DNA of 64,000 bases from an uncultured Lachnospira sp. (lineage in GTDB: Bacteria > Bacillota > Clostridia > Lachnospirales > Lachnospiraceae). Positions 36,001 through 45,935 of the stretch are shown here, piece after piece. A model generated the notes under the pieces. It was not told the DNA's origin. It did no database searches and saw only the letters and a program-made list of their open reading frames with translations. The position numbers and the translations under genes are program-made. Where the stretch lies: the NCBI GenBank assembly GCA_944381165.1, contig CALWKC010000008.1, positions 21,461 to 85,460 of the forward strand, given 5' to 3'. The first letter of the stretch is position 1, and each line of letters starts with the position of its first letter.

Positions 36001-36916
36001 CTTTAAATTCATCACGCACTGCTTTTACAAACGTCTTTTTTTGTTCATCGACAGACTTATCACACCGCCCTATATTTGAAAAAGATGCCAATCCGACACG
36101 CCTTGCAAATTCAGAAAAGCTGTCCGCCGCCAGAAGCATTCTTATAAGCTGGTGGTCCTCCTGCACCGTCTTAAAATATCCGAAAGGTCCGTCTATACCC
36201 TGACAAATATTTTCTATATCATCATATCTTGCGTCAAAATCCAAAAGCCTGTTTCTCAAATCCTCCCACAATGCTTTTACACACACATGGCTTTCAAGAT
36301 CATCCGTATTTTCAACCTCGTAGTTTCTGCGGCAGTCCTCATACCACTCATTTTCCCACGGGCAGCTCCTGGCAGCTCTGTATATTTTCATTATCAGCTC
36401 TGATATTTTGCTGTCATCCCTTCCTGTTCCGTATGCGTCGACAAAATCCTCAAATTCCTTCTGTCCCTTAGAGTACCAGTCCTCAAGAAGCTCGTCCATC
36501 ACGTCATTCTCAAGAAGCTGAATTTCGCCCTCATCGGCAGTCCGAAAGCCCGGGTCAATGTCAATATCTGAAAAGTAGTTGCGCACGATGCTGAGACAAA
36601 AGCTGTCGATAGTAGTAATTTTCGCGTTGTGAATAAGCGCGAGCTGCCTTAATATTCTCTCATTTCCCGGCTGCTGCTCCAGCAAATCATCAAGCGCCAC
36701 ACGTATTCTCTGGCGCATCTCTGCGGCGGCAGCCTTTGTAAAGGTAACGACAACAAGTCTGTCTATATCTGCCGGATGCGCCTCATCGGTTATTTTGCGA
36801 AGTATTCGCTCAACAAGCACCGCGGTCTTGCCCGAGCCGGCAGCAGCCGCAACAAGAATACTCCGGTCTGACGCATAGATTGCCTCTCTCTGTTTACCTG
36901 TCCAGTTTGCTGCCAT
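33047..36916 (-). CDS. addA: ATP-dependent helicase/nuclease subunit A
   Basis: Large subunit (1289 residues) of the AddAB helicase-nuclease that processes double-strand breaks for RecA. It is a UvrD-like helicase with Walker A VAAAAGSGKTAVL near residue 22, ILIDEYQDSN as Walker B and VMSIHKSKGLEFPVV as motif V. The C-terminal RecB-like nuclease has VDYKTDRV near 1245. It overlaps addB by 23 nt, and the GGAG site lies within the addB end. A Glu-rich linker precedes the nuclease domain. Confidence 0.97.
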   Translation of the reverse strand: MAANWTGKQREAIYASDRSILVAAAAGSGKTAVLVERILRKITDEAHPADIDRLVVVTFTKAAAAEMRQRIRVALDDLLEQQPGNERILRQLALIHNAKITTIDSFCLSIVRNYFSDIDIDPGFRTADEGEIQLLENDVMDELLEDWYSKGQKEFEDFVDAYGTGRDDSKISELIMKIYRAARSCPWENEWYEDCRRNYEVENTDDLESHVCVKALWEDLRNRLLDFDARYDDIENICQGIDGPFGYFKTVQEDHQLIRMLLAADSFSEFARRVGLASFSNIGRCDKSVDEQKKTFVKAVRDEFKDFITKNVRGRLIAGDMKKLLGDIVYNAPSVKLMTRLAQEFSERMQAQKRSRNIIDFNDMEHMALNVLVKRENRESRYTEAAEILSQFYEEILIDEYQDSNLLQEVILTAVSRNGSNIYMVGDVKQSIYKFRMACPELFIEKYNSYAVYDKNADGGNTPDGLIGDGQDTGGVFSGSSCVSHDPVKIELRTNFRSRENVLECANDVFKRLMNEAYCGISYDDESRLNAGLCYPESPGELIAGENIYKTVDFGEDKATQIYAFANDEKLDAESHETEAEAVADIICSLVGERGGQVHVVYDKNEPGNYRRIRYSDIVVLTRTVSGWADSFVNILMRRGIPAFSDTSEGYFNVREIQLVISFLTIIDNPLQDIPMSAVLLSYFGRFDTRELALLRAGNKKEKIYTQLRQLAGEFKGAKLQNKDMDGVTSPARAPEDKAEDEVIRKASEFLELLVKYRMKSEIMSVYDLLWEVLYDTGYYDYAGTMPAGERRQANLDMLLEKARAYERTSYKGLFNFLRYIEKLKKFDVEIGEASLLGENDNLVRVMSIHKSKGLEFPVVILAGMGKKINQKDASGEVVIDQQLGIGANVIRLSERTKNSTLIKSAISRKIIRDNVSEEMRILYVAMTRAREKLIITGTVPDEEKAFEEWKKKAEALSEKGRYSYADAASCTTFFDMIMPAALLPVNENKGCFCVNAGRPVPYESSKESPEADEDGEVFEPEAEQMCQNIQPSESGQQKTEEQPVLPEYPYETEAERKAKVTVSELKQMQHDADMDEKLMRDNEIVFSDEPEEEEIIPKFIKCEETKLFGNERGTAYHRVMECLVFSELSNEAYDNRDKMTAEISGQLKEMLRAEKISAKQAECVRASDIAAFCMSGIGRRVRKASENKTLWREQPFVYIQEQPDKNTEGQLIQGVIDLYLVEDGAVSIVDYKTDRVAKGKAGEEELKKRYAVQLDYYAQALSQLTGLAVKEKVIYSFTLGKDIYLSGE

Positions 36917-39900
36917 TTTCGTCTACTCCTTCCGCAATATTTTTCCATATTTGCTCGTCGTCAAGCTTTTTAATCCGCCGAAATGAATGATTTCCCAAAT
37001 CCTGTGAAAAGCCGCACACCTCGCTGTAAGGGCAGTAAGTGCATGAGCTGTAACTGCCGTCTTTATATGGATTTACCGCATTGGCGCCCGAAAATATCTC
37101 CTTTCCCATACGGAGCGATTTTCCGGAAATATACTCCTGCAGCTCTTCAAACTGCTCCGTTTTCAAAACATGACTTCTCGAATCCGGGGTTCCGTCTTTT
37201 TTAAAGCTCACCGGAATGACAAGCGACTTTTTTATATCTGTTCCGTCCATATCTTTTATAATATTTCCGTCACTGTTCACAACGCCCTGCATCCTAAGAG
37301 CCTCCAGAAGCCTGTCCTCTACGCTGACATCTGTTTCCTTGTCTTCAACCACAGGATTGTCAATATTGTAATACAAAAGCCCTGACGGTATAATCCGCTT
37401 GCCCGGATGCCTCTTTTTCTCTATCTGTACCGCTGCCCGCATATACATCACAAGCTGCATTTTAATTCCGTAATAAGCCTTGAGCAGATCAAAATCCGAC
37501 CTGCCGGATTTATAGTCTATAATCCTCACATAAAGATTTTCCTCGTCCTCGCAGATGTCGATTCTGTCTATCTTTCCGCGTATAACCATTCTGCCCGAAG
37601 CCTTCCCAAGCGGAATTTCCTGCTCATCCATTATAAACGGCATCTCAAACACATCCGGTGAAAATATACCGCTGTCAAGCTGCTTGCCTACTGCCCAGAG
37701 CGTTCTGTCGGCAAGATCCGCCATCCTCTTTATAAGAAATTCATTTCTGCCTGAATCCTTAAGCACAGTATCGGCATACTCACTGCTTATGCTTTCAAGC
37801 GCGTCACTCACAAGCCTCCTGCGCTCTTCAGCCTCAAGGCTTCCGACAGACCTTCCGTCTCGTTTCAGGGAGCTGCACACACTTTCCAGAACGCGGTGAA
37901 GCACCGTTCCGAAATCAGCTACCTCAAAGGTATATCTCTCCCTCTCTTCAAGCCCCAGCCCGTACTTCAGAAAATACGCGAACTGACATGACGCAAACGT
38001 CTCAAAAGCCGAGACGCTGCCTGTAAGCTCGCTGCCAAACAGCTTAAGAGCCATATTCTCGCCAAGCGCACGTATATAATTTTCCTCACTGTATTCAATG
38101 TCAGTCTTTGGAATACGTATAAAGGACATCTGCGCGCCAAACTCCGATGCGCTCCTTAATGAAAGTTTCGGAAATATCTGGCGCAGATTTCTTATAAGAT
38201 AAGACGGAAGCAGGCTCTTGCCGTCACTGCCTTTTGATGAGCAGGTCACATACAGGCGCTCAGACGCCTTCGTCAAAATCAAATACAGATAAAAGCGCTG
38301 AACAAATGATTTTCGGCGCGCTCCCGGCGAGAGCGTGACATCAATCTGTTCAAGCGTTTCTCTGTCCGCCTCTGACAAAACGCTTGTATTTTCATTTTTC
38401 TTCGGGATTAGTCCGTCATTTACTCCGACGAAAAACATTACTTTTATATCGTCAAGACGCGTTCTCTCAATATCACCGATAACGACACAGTCCGATGTCG
38501 GCGGAATAAGCCCTACTTTTATCTCAGCAAAACCGGAATCTACAATTCTGTTAAATTCCGATACCGACACCTTCTCACCGCCCAGCAGTTCCACCAGCTT
38601 ATCCAAAAAATCAATTACCTTCCCGTAAAGCTGTTCATACTCGCGTCCCGCCTCCGGCATTTCCGAAAATTTTTTTATTTTTGCCGCACAGTCTGTATCT
38701 TTGATAAACCTGTACAGCGCCCGCACATAATCCTCAACGCATGCTCCGCTCATCTTTAATGAATTTTCAAGCAAAGAGAGCGGCTCCACTATGATTTCCC
38801 GCAGGCTGTTAAGATGCTCAAGCGGATACGCGTTTCTGCCCCTGCCTTTTTTCGTCCATTCTTCGTGCCACGCCCTGCTGCCCCTGATGCCTGCCGCAAC
38901 GCAGTAATTATCCAAAAGGTCTATATCCTCCCGCTCCAAACCGGTCATGCCTGAGCGCAGATACCTGAAAACACTCTCATAAGAATATCCCCTCTCGATA
39001 ACCTCCAGAGCGCTCCTCACATACTCGACAAACGGATTGTCCGTAACAGGCTTTTTGCTGTCGACAAAACACGGAATGCCGTTCTGCCTGCACATATTTC
39101 CCGCAAGCAGTCCGTATGAGCTCATATCGGCAGAAACAATGGCAATATCTCTGTATCTGTACCCCTCAAATCGCGTCAGCCTTAAAATCTCGCCTATGCA
39201 GTATTTCAATTCTTCTTTTGGAGTCTGCGCCGTGATAAGCTTTATATTTTCAGCCTCACCCTTATACCTTTTTCCGTTAAATCTGAAAATATTTTTTTCG
39301 AGAAAAGAAAGCTCCTCTGACTTAAATCTCGGATTGGACACAGCGTCCAGCACCACCGGCTTCTGAATGTCAATATGTGACAAGTCACACAGACCGTACA
39401 GCTTCTGCACCATTTCCTTGCTCATAAAAAACAGGTGCTCCATACCCTCATTGACATTAAGCCTCTCCCTTGCGTCCATAGTAACGGAAACCGTAACTCC
39501 CTCAGAATAAATCAAAAGCAGATTCAACAGCTTATACTGTATAGGCGTAAAGCCGGTGAAACCGTCAAGAACAATTTCACTCCGCTTTATATTTTCTGAC
39601 GAGCCAACAACCTGGCATAAAACTGCTAAAATCTCCTCAGATGTTATATAGTTGTCTGACAGATATTTTTTAAAGGCGCTGTAAATAAGTGAAATATCCT
39701 CCAGCTTTGCTTTAAGAAGCCTGTTTCCGCCTACTGAGCAGCTTATTTCGTCAAGTTTTTTTGTGTCAATATCATATTGCAGAAGTTCCGATATGACAGA
39801 CTTAAGCTCAGACACGAAACCCACCTTGTTAATTGTGCTTCCGAAACAGCACAGTTTTCCCTTGTTATCCTCAAGAACTTTTCTCACAATGAGATTTTTC

Positions 39901-40169
39901 CCTGTGTCATCAAGCACAGGCTTATTCTGTCCGCCAATTTCCTCAAAAACCTTATACGCGAGACGGTCGAAACTTACAACATCTATATTTAAAATGCCTT
40001 TTCTCGGATGGCTCTCAACCAGCTTTTTCTGTGTAGCCATTGTGTACTGCTCAGGCACAACTACAATAAAATTTTTTTCCGGGTATTTGATTGATTTTTG
40101 TATTATCTGTGAATATATATATTGGGATTTTCCTGATCCGGAACCTCCCACAACAAGCTGAATTGCCAT
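36894..40169 (-). CDS. addB: ATP-dependent helicase/deoxyribonuclease subunit B
   Basis: Partner of AddA, 1091 residues. It has a Walker A GGSGSGKSQ near residue 8, a degenerate helicase core and a C-terminal nuclease with IIDYKSGRSDFD. The iron-sulfur cysteines are present, one in FASCQFAYF and three in CTYCPYSEVC. The start at 40169 (MAIQLVVGG) has GGAG 6 nt upstream; an ATG 12 nt earlier lacks one. addB and addA form the usual overlapping pair. Confidence 0.96.
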   Translation of the reverse strand: MAIQLVVGGSGSGKSQYIYSQIIQKSIKYPEKNFIVVVPEQYTMATQKKLVESHPRKGILNIDVVSFDRLAYKVFEEIGGQNKPVLDDTGKNLIVRKVLEDNKGKLCCFGSTINKVGFVSELKSVISELLQYDIDTKKLDEISCSVGGNRLLKAKLEDISLIYSAFKKYLSDNYITSEEILAVLCQVVGSSENIKRSEIVLDGFTGFTPIQYKLLNLLLIYSEGVTVSVTMDARERLNVNEGMEHLFFMSKEMVQKLYGLCDLSHIDIQKPVVLDAVSNPRFKSEELSFLEKNIFRFNGKRYKGEAENIKLITAQTPKEELKYCIGEILRLTRFEGYRYRDIAIVSADMSSYGLLAGNMCRQNGIPCFVDSKKPVTDNPFVEYVRSALEVIERGYSYESVFRYLRSGMTGLEREDIDLLDNYCVAAGIRGSRAWHEEWTKKGRGRNAYPLEHLNSLREIIVEPLSLLENSLKMSGACVEDYVRALYRFIKDTDCAAKIKKFSEMPEAGREYEQLYGKVIDFLDKLVELLGGEKVSVSEFNRIVDSGFAEIKVGLIPPTSDCVVIGDIERTRLDDIKVMFFVGVNDGLIPKKNENTSVLSEADRETLEQIDVTLSPGARRKSFVQRFYLYLILTKASERLYVTCSSKGSDGKSLLPSYLIRNLRQIFPKLSLRSASEFGAQMSFIRIPKTDIEYSEENYIRALGENMALKLFGSELTGSVSAFETFASCQFAYFLKYGLGLEERERYTFEVADFGTVLHRVLESVCSSLKRDGRSVGSLEAEERRRLVSDALESISSEYADTVLKDSGRNEFLIKRMADLADRTLWAVGKQLDSGIFSPDVFEMPFIMDEQEIPLGKASGRMVIRGKIDRIDICEDEENLYVRIIDYKSGRSDFDLLKAYYGIKMQLVMYMRAAVQIEKKRHPGKRIIPSGLLYYNIDNPVVEDKETDVSVEDRLLEALRMQGVVNSDGNIIKDMDGTDIKKSLVIPVSFKKDGTPDSRSHVLKTEQFEELQEYISGKSLRMGKEIFSGANAVNPYKDGSYSSCTYCPYSEVCGFSQDLGNHSFRRIKKLDDEQIWKNIAEGVDENGSKLDR

Positions 40170-40285
40170 ATTTATCTCCATTTCCGAAGCGATTTGCCGC
40201 GAAGAAACGCGAAGCCGCTAAACGAATACATATTTTTATTTTGCCGTGCATATCTTTATAATAACAAAAAAGAAGGAATATGACC

Positions 40286-40798
40286 ATGAATTCTCAGACA
40301 AAAATCGTTGTTATCCGCATGAAATGGCTTATCGCCGGGGCTGCCGCCATCGCAGCAGTAATTATAGCGCTTATTTTATTTTTTATGTCCTCCGGCAATT
40401 CTTCCGAACAGTCAAATGCTAAGGTAACAGGTGCTAAAGCCACCTCTGCAAACGCTTCCTCAGTTTCAGACTCCTCATCGGACTCTGCGGCGGCTTCAAA
40501 CAGTACAATTACATATGTTCCGGGTGTATACACTGCTTCTGTTATGCTTGACGGCAATCCGATAGATATAAAAGTAACCTTAGATAAAGAAAATATTAAC
40601 AGCATCGAAATGATTTATCAGTCAGATGTTATAACAACCATGTACCCTATGTTAAACGAAAGCTTCAACGAACTTGCCGAAGCGGTAAAATCAAACGGAA
40701 GCACACAGAATGTCGCCTACAGCTCCGACAGCAAATACACCGCAAGCATGCTTCTGTCGGGAATCGAGGCTGCATTAAGCAAGGGCAGGGCTAAATAA
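40286..40798 (+). CDS. Membrane-anchored FMN-binding-like domain protein
   Basis: 170 residues. A basic start and one transmembrane helix (about 12-33) are followed by a Ser/Ala-rich linker and a C-terminal domain (about 72-170) resembling FMN_bind modules (YVPGVYTASVMLDGNPIDIKV, then SKYTASMLLSGIEAAL). In FMN_bind proteins a Thr or Ser near the end can carry covalent flavin; no clear SGAT-type motif is visible. So flavin binding is uncertain. The ATG at 40286 has GAAGGA 8 nt upstream. Single gene, divergent from addBA, ending at a bidirectional terminator. Confidence 0.7.
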   Translation: MNSQTKIVVIRMKWLIAGAAAIAAVIIALILFFMSSGNSSEQSNAKVTGAKATSANASSVSDSSSDSAAASNSTITYVPGVYTASVMLDGNPIDIKVTLDKENINSIEMIYQSDVITTMYPMLNESFNELAEAVKSNGSTQNVAYSSDSKYTASMLLSGIEAALSKGRAK

Positions 40799-40828
40799 CA
40801 GGCAGCAGAGCATAACCGTATACTAAAA

Positions 40829-40883
40829 CAAAGGTACAACATGGCTGTACTCTTATAAGTTCATCAGCCTTGTCGTACCTTTG
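40829..40883. terminator. Bidirectional terminator between the FMN-like gene and hisS
   Basis: CAAAGGTACAACA-GGCTG (40829-40847) pairs with 40865-40883 with small bulges, loop 17 nt. Flanking A and T runs suit both converging genes. Confidence 0.78.
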
Positions 40884-40941
40884 TTTATTATTGTGTTATT
40901 ATTCCGTACTCAGAATATAAAATATTTTTTTCTCATTTGGA

Positions 40942-42207
40942 TTACTTAAGCGCCTGCTTTTCAAACATGCTGACTTCATCGCTCACACCTACGTTTAAGA
41001 AACCATCGTACTGTCTTTCTTCAAGCTTGTTAAGAAACTTGCCGAGCTTCTTAGGCTTAATATATAAAGCCGCTGTCATTCCACTGTTTCTCAGCTTTTC
41101 AGCTTCCGAAAACGCCTCCTTAAACTGTCCCTGCTCGTAAACAACAGCTATTTTCTTCGGTTTTTCCGGTATCATTACGCCGTTATTCATAAGTATGCCG
41201 AAAATCCTCTCAAAGCCTATAGAAAATCCAACTGCCGGAATATCCTCATTTAAAAACTTTCCTATAAGGTGGTCATAGCGTCCTCCTCCGGCGACGGCGC
41301 CTTTAAAGTCAATGCTCTCCACCTCAAAAACAGTTCCCGTGTAGTAGCCCTGACCTCTTACAAGCGATATATCAAACACAATTTCAAACTCGTTATTCTT
41401 AAGCTCGTTTACAGCGTCTATTATATGCTCAAGACTCTCGGCAGGCGTCTTGTCCTCAAGACGCTCCTTTATCGCCTCGAGCGTAAAATTCCCCTCAGAA
41501 ATAAACTGCGAAAAATTATTTACCGCCGTCTCATCAAAGCCCTTCTCTCTAAGCTCTGAGACAACTCCCTCAAGACCAACCTTATCCATTTTGTCAAATG
41601 TTATGCACACACTGTCAAGCTCCTCCTCGGCAAATCCAAAGGATGAAAGAACAGCGCGCAGCAGTCTCCTGTCATTCAGCTTTACTTTATAGTTTTTAAA
41701 GCCGATTGCATCGAGGGCTTTTGTCGTTGTAAGAATGAGTTCAATCTCTGAATCTGTTGAATCAGAGCCGATAATATCAATATCACACTGTATAAATTCG
41801 CGAAGTCTGCCCTTCTGAGGTCTCTCAGCTCTGTATACACGGTCAATCTGTATACACTTCATGGGAAGAGTGAGCTTATCCCTGTTATTCGCATAGTAAC
41901 GGCTGAGCGGCAGCGTCAAATCATATCTGAGCCCCATATCCGCAAGCTCATTCTCATTTTCTGAAGTCACGCCTGACGCAAGCGCCTTGTCAAGCTTGTC
42001 GCCCCTCTTCATAATCTTAAAAATAAGGTTGAGATTCTCTCCGCCGTCGCTCTTGTCAAGATTTTCAATATCCTCAACCGCAGGAGTAATTATATGTTCA
42101 AATCCGTTTTCCTTATACACTCCCAAAATACGGTTCTGAAGATAATCGCGGATTTCCACCTCGTTAGGCAGATAATCGTTTGTTCCCTTAACTGATGTAA
42201 TTTTCAT
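40942..42207 (-). CDS. hisS: Histidyl-tRNA synthetase
   Basis: Class II synthetase of 421 residues that charges tRNA-His. Motif 2 is in RVYRAERPQKGRLREFIQCD and the His-specific loops include LVRGQGYYTGTVFE and AVAGGGRYDHL. The C-terminal anticodon domain is complete. It follows purD by only 27 nt, so it is the last gene of the pur transcript. Confidence 0.95.
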   Translation of the reverse strand: MKITSVKGTNDYLPNEVEIRDYLQNRILGVYKENGFEHIITPAVEDIENLDKSDGGENLNLIFKIMKRGDKLDKALASGVTSENENELADMGLRYDLTLPLSRYYANNRDKLTLPMKCIQIDRVYRAERPQKGRLREFIQCDIDIIGSDSTDSEIELILTTTKALDAIGFKNYKVKLNDRRLLRAVLSSFGFAEEELDSVCITFDKMDKVGLEGVVSELREKGFDETAVNNFSQFISEGNFTLEAIKERLEDKTPAESLEHIIDAVNELKNNEFEIVFDISLVRGQGYYTGTVFEVESIDFKGAVAGGGRYDHLIGKFLNEDIPAVGFSIGFERIFGILMNNGVMIPEKPKKIAVVYEQGQFKEAFSEAEKLRNSGMTAALYIKPKKLGKFLNKLEERQYDGFLNVGVSDEVSMFEKQALK

Positions 42208-42234
42208 GTTCTATATTCAATCCTTTCGCACCAT

Positions 42235-43509
42235 TCAGGCTTCGTCTATAGCCTTTCCTATATCATGGCGCATATATTTATTTGCGAAATCAACCCATTC
42301 CGTCGCGCGGTACGCGTTTGCGCGGGCTTCCTTCAAATCTTTTCCGAGTGCAGTCACTCCAAGCACACGCCCGCCGTTTGTAACGACCTTTCCCGCCTCG
42401 TTAAACTTTGTTCCTGCATGGAACAGAAAATATCCCTCGTCATCATGGAACTTATCCATTCCCCTAATCTCAAAGCCCTTCTCATATGACAAAGGATAGC
42501 CGTCTGATGCAAGAACGACGCACACACAGGCATTATCCTCAAACTGAAGGTCTATCTTATCAAGTGTTCCGTCAATACATGCCTCAAACACATCTACAAT
42601 ATCATTTTTCATTCTGGGAAGCACAACCTGTGCCTCCGGGTCTCCGAAACGCGCGTTATACTCAAGTACTTTCGGTCCCTTCGGCGTAAGCATAAGCCCG
42701 AAGAAAATAACTCCCTTAAACGGGCGCCCCTCAGCCTTCATCGCGTCAACCGTAGGCTGATATATATACTTTTGACAGAAATCATCAACCTCTTTTGTGT
42801 AAAACGGACTCGGTGAAAAGTTACCCATTCCGCCCGTATTAAGGCCCTGGTCTCCGTCCTTTGCGCGCTTGTGATCCTGTGCTGAGGACATGATTTTAAT
42901 TGTATTTCCGTCAACAAATGACAGTACGGAAACCTCCCTGCCGGTCATAAACTCTTCTATTACAATGGTATTTCCGGCAGCGCCGAACTTTTTGTCAAGC
43001 ATAAGCTCATTTACACCGCTCATCGCCTGTTCCCTGTTCATGCAGATTAAAACTCCCTTTCCGAGCGCAAGGCCGTCAGCCTTAAGCACTATAGGATAAT
43101 CCGCATTTTCAAGGTATGCCTTAGCCTCCTCTGCCGATGTGAACGTCTCATACGCAGCAGTAGGAATATTATATTTCTTCATCAAATCCTTTGAAAAAGC
43201 CTTGGAGCCCTCAAGAATTGCCGCATTCTTTCTAGGGCCGAACACTCTCAGTCCCTCCGCCTCAAACGCGTCCACTATTCCTCCGACAAGCGGGTCATCC
43301 ATTCCGATAACCGTCAAATCAATCTCTTTTTCCTTCGCAAATGCCACAAGCCTGTCAAAATCCATAGCATTAATATCCACGCACTCCGCAACCTGTGAAA
43401 TTCCGGCATTACCCGGAGCGCAGTATATTTTATCAACTCTCTTGCTCTGTGAAACCTTCCAGCAAATCGCATGTTCGCGTCCGCCGCTTCCAACTACAAG
43501 TACCTTCAT
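42235..43509 (-). CDS. purD: Phosphoribosylamine-glycine ligase (GARS)
   Basis: 424-residue ATP-grasp enzyme that joins glycine to phosphoribosylamine, step 2 of purine synthesis. It opens VLVVGSGGREHAICWK and has the ATP-grasp lid YPIVLKADGLALGKGV, then NARFGDPEAQV. I chose ATG 43509 with GGAGG 9 nt upstream; the frame continues 32 codons further without family match. About 138 nt of spacer separates it from purN, with a GC-rich imperfect hairpin near 43600-43632. Confidence 0.96.
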   Translation of the reverse strand: MKVLVVGSGGREHAICWKVSQSKRVDKIYCAPGNAGISQVAECVDINAMDFDRLVAFAKEKEIDLTVIGMDDPLVGGIVDAFEAEGLRVFGPRKNAAILEGSKAFSKDLMKKYNIPTAAYETFTSAEEAKAYLENADYPIVLKADGLALGKGVLICMNREQAMSGVNELMLDKKFGAAGNTIVIEEFMTGREVSVLSFVDGNTIKIMSSAQDHKRAKDGDQGLNTGGMGNFSPSPFYTKEVDDFCQKYIYQPTVDAMKAEGRPFKGVIFFGLMLTPKGPKVLEYNARFGDPEAQVVLPRMKNDIVDVFEACIDGTLDKIDLQFEDNACVCVVLASDGYPLSYEKGFEIRGMDKFHDDEGYFLFHAGTKFNEAGKVVTNGGRVLGVTALGKDLKEARANAYRATEWVDFANKYMRHDIGKAIDEA

Positions 43510-43647
43510 ATTGTATATCCTCCATATTAAAATACTCCGTGCCCGATGAACCGGCGTGACAACACCAGTTTCATACGGCTCACTAATAGCTGCAAATTCG
43601 GTCACAGCCGCAAGCCGCAGCCATGACCGACCCTTAAATTTCTATAA

Positions 43648-44247
43648 TTACTTATACTCTTGTTTATTTGCAATCATGTTAATAGCAGCAGGCAGAAGCT
43701 TCCACTCTGCCTCCTCCATAACCCTTCTCTGAAGTGTCTGCGGTGTATCGCCATCTTTAACCTCGACAGCCTTCTGAAATATAATCTCTCCCGTATCCAT
43801 GCCCTCGTCAACATAGTGAACGGTGGCGCCTGTAACCTTGACACCCTTTTTAAGCGCCGCTTCATGAACACGCAGCCCATAGTAGCCCACGCCGCAAAAA
43901 GAAGGTATAAGCGAAGGATGTATATTGATAATCCTGTGAGAATACTGATGCACCATTGCCTCAGGTATTCTTACAAGGAAACCTGCAAGGACTATCAAGT
44001 CAACATTTAATTTGTTGACCTCCTCGAGCAGAGCATCATTAAATGCGTCCCTGCTCTCATATGACTTAGGCGAAATACACATAGCAGTGATGCCGTTTTC
44101 CTTTGCCCTTGTAAGAGCATAGGCATCCGCGTTGTTGCTGATAACAGCAGCTATCTCTGTATTCGTTATTGTTCCGTCCTTAACGCCGTCAATAATTGCC
44201 TGAAGATTAGTGCCGCCGCCGGACACCATCACTGCAATTCTCAGCAT
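43648..44247 (-). CDS. purN: Phosphoribosylglycinamide formyltransferase
   Basis: 199 residues. Transfers a formyl group from 10-formyl-THF to GAR, step 3 of purine synthesis. The start [18 protein letters not shown] and the active-site segments [13 protein letters not shown] and [10 protein letters not shown] are typical. It overlaps purM by 7 nt. Confidence 0.95.
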   Translation of the reverse strand: MLRIAVMVSGGGTNLQAIIDGVKDGTITNTEIAAVISNNADAYALTRAKENGITAMCISPKSYESRDAFNDALLEEVNKLNVDLIVLAGFLVRIPEAMVHQYSHRIINIHPSLIPSFCGVGYYGLRVHEAALKKGVKVTGATVHYVDEGMDTGEIIFQKAVEVKDGDTPQTLQRRVMEEAEWKLLPAAINMIANKQEYK

Positions 44248-45266
44248 ACCGTTACTCCCTTCTCGCCGGCCTGTACCTCTCCGATTACATATCCGGTCTC
44301 ACCTGCCGCCTTGACTGCCGCGAGAACTTTGTCTGCATCAGCGCTGTCAACCGCAAGTACCATACCGATACCCATATTAAATGTGCTGTACATCATCTTC
44401 TCTTCGATTTCACCGTCATTCTGAAGCATTTTGAATATTGCCGGCACCTCGTAGCTATCCTTCTTTATAACTGCATGCACGCCGTCAGGCAGCATTCTTG
44501 GAACATTCTCGTAGAAACCGCCTCCTGTAATATGGCTGCAGCCCTTGATACGCACGCCTGCGTTTTTAATTTCCTTAAGAGTCTTTACATATATCTTCGT
44601 AGGTGCAAGAAGCGCCTCTCCCAAAGTCTTTCCCAGAGAATCGTAATATGTATTAAGCGATTCCTCTGTGATAGTAAACACGCTTCTGACAAGAGAAAAA
44701 CCGTTGCTGTGAACACCGCTTGACGCAATACCAATAAGTGTGTCTCCCGGCTTTATATCCTTTCCGGTTATTAAATCCTTCTCATCAACAACACCCACAG
44801 CAAAGCCTGCCAAATCATATTCATCTGCCGGATAAAAGCCTGGCATCTCGGCTGTCTCGCCGCCGATAAGCGCACATTCAGACTGAATACAGCCCTCTGC
44901 AACACCCTTGACAATCCGGGCAATCTTCTCAGGCTCATTCTTGCCGCACGCAATATAATCAAGGAAAAATAAAGGCTCGCCGCCTGCACATGCAATATCG
45001 TTCACACACATTGCAACACAGTCAATACCAACAGTATCATGCTTGTCCATAGTAAACGCAAGCTTTAACTTTGTACCGACGCCGTCTGTTCCCGAAACAA
45101 GAGTAGGCTTTTCCATTCCCTTAAACTTCTCCATTGAGAAAGCGCCGGAAAATCCTCCGAGGTTTGTCAGTACCTCCGGTCTCATTGTCTTTGCAACGTG
45201 CTCCTTCATTAATTCCACTGATTTATAACCAGCCTCAATATCCACACCAGCTTTTTTGTAATCCAT
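44241..45266 (-). CDS. purM: Phosphoribosylformylglycinamidine cyclo-ligase
   Basis: 341-residue AIR synthetase, step 5 of purine synthesis. Signature segments are [31 protein letters not shown] and [13 protein letters not shown]. Second gene of the pur operon, about 80 nt after purE. Confidence 0.96.
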   Translation of the reverse strand: MDYKKAGVDIEAGYKSVELMKEHVAKTMRPEVLTNLGGFSGAFSMEKFKGMEKPTLVSGTDGVGTKLKLAFTMDKHDTVGIDCVAMCVNDIACAGGEPLFFLDYIACGKNEPEKIARIVKGVAEGCIQSECALIGGETAEMPGFYPADEYDLAGFAVGVVDEKDLITGKDIKPGDTLIGIASSGVHSNGFSLVRSVFTITEESLNTYYDSLGKTLGEALLAPTKIYVKTLKEIKNAGVRIKGCSHITGGGFYENVPRMLPDGVHAVIKKDSYEVPAIFKMLQNDGEIEEKMMYSTFNMGIGMVLAVDSADADKVLAAVKAAGETGYVIGEVQAGEKGVTVC

Positions 45267-45347
45267 TATTATCCTCCATTATTCCTGTATGCATATGCTC
45301 AGCAGCTTCCTGTGCTGCCGGCACATACCGTTATACACGCACCGGTA

Positions 45348-45854
45348 TTACTTTGTATAATTTTTATATCCTACTTCCTGAAGATGAGCATCCTTCTTCT
45401 GAACGCTCTCTTTAAGACTCTCACTGTAAGCTTTCAGTCTCTCAAGAAGCTCAGGGTCTGATGTTGCAAGAATTTTTGCAGCCAGAAGACCTGCGTTTGC
45501 GCCTCCGTTTATTGCAACTGTTGCGACAGGAATGCCTGATGGCATCTGTACGATTGAGTAAAGAGAATCTCTTCCGCCCAGTGATGTCGTGTGCATCGGA
45601 ATACCGATAACAGGCATCGGGAAAATAGCCGCGCACATACCCGGCAGATGAGCTGCCATGCCCGCTCCCGCGATAATAACCTTAAATCCCTTTTTCTCTG
45701 CTGACTTTGCATATTCAAAGAACACATCCGGCTCCCTGTGTGCCGAGATAATTGTCATCTCATAAGATACTCCCAGCTCTTCAAGGATGTCTGCCGCCTT
45801 TGCCATAACAGGCATATCTGAATCACTGCCCATGACAATTCCTACTTTTGCCAT
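45348..45854 (-). CDS. purE: N5-carboxyaminoimidazole ribonucleotide mutase
   Basis: 168 residues. Class I PurE moves the carboxyl group on AIR derivatives. It has the phosphate loop VGIVMGSDSDMPVM, the SAHREPD segment and AGAGMAAHLPGM. The ATG at 45854 has GGAGG 5 nt upstream; the longer frame to 45905 has no match. First gene of the operon, with a palindrome-controlled promoter upstream. No purK is beside it. Confidence 0.95.
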   Translation of the reverse strand: MAKVGIVMGSDSDMPVMAKAADILEELGVSYEMTIISAHREPDVFFEYAKSAEKKGFKVIIAGAGMAAHLPGMCAAIFPMPVIGIPMHTTSLGGRDSLYSIVQMPSGIPVATVAINGGANAGLLAAKILATSDPELLERLKAYSESLKESVQKKDAHLQEVGYKNYTK

Positions 45855-45935
45855 AATTTCCTCCATTCCCGCGTATAAATCTGCGCCTCGATGTGAGCGC
45901 GGCACAGATAATTTATGCTAAAATTTCTTCAGTTT

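Noticed and set aside
43510-43605. N-terminal extension of PurD
   Set aside because: No family match, and GGAGG precedes the internal ATG 43509.
43600-43632. GC-rich imperfect hairpin between purN and purD
   Set aside because: No U-tract and weak inner pairing; not supported as a terminator or riboswitch.
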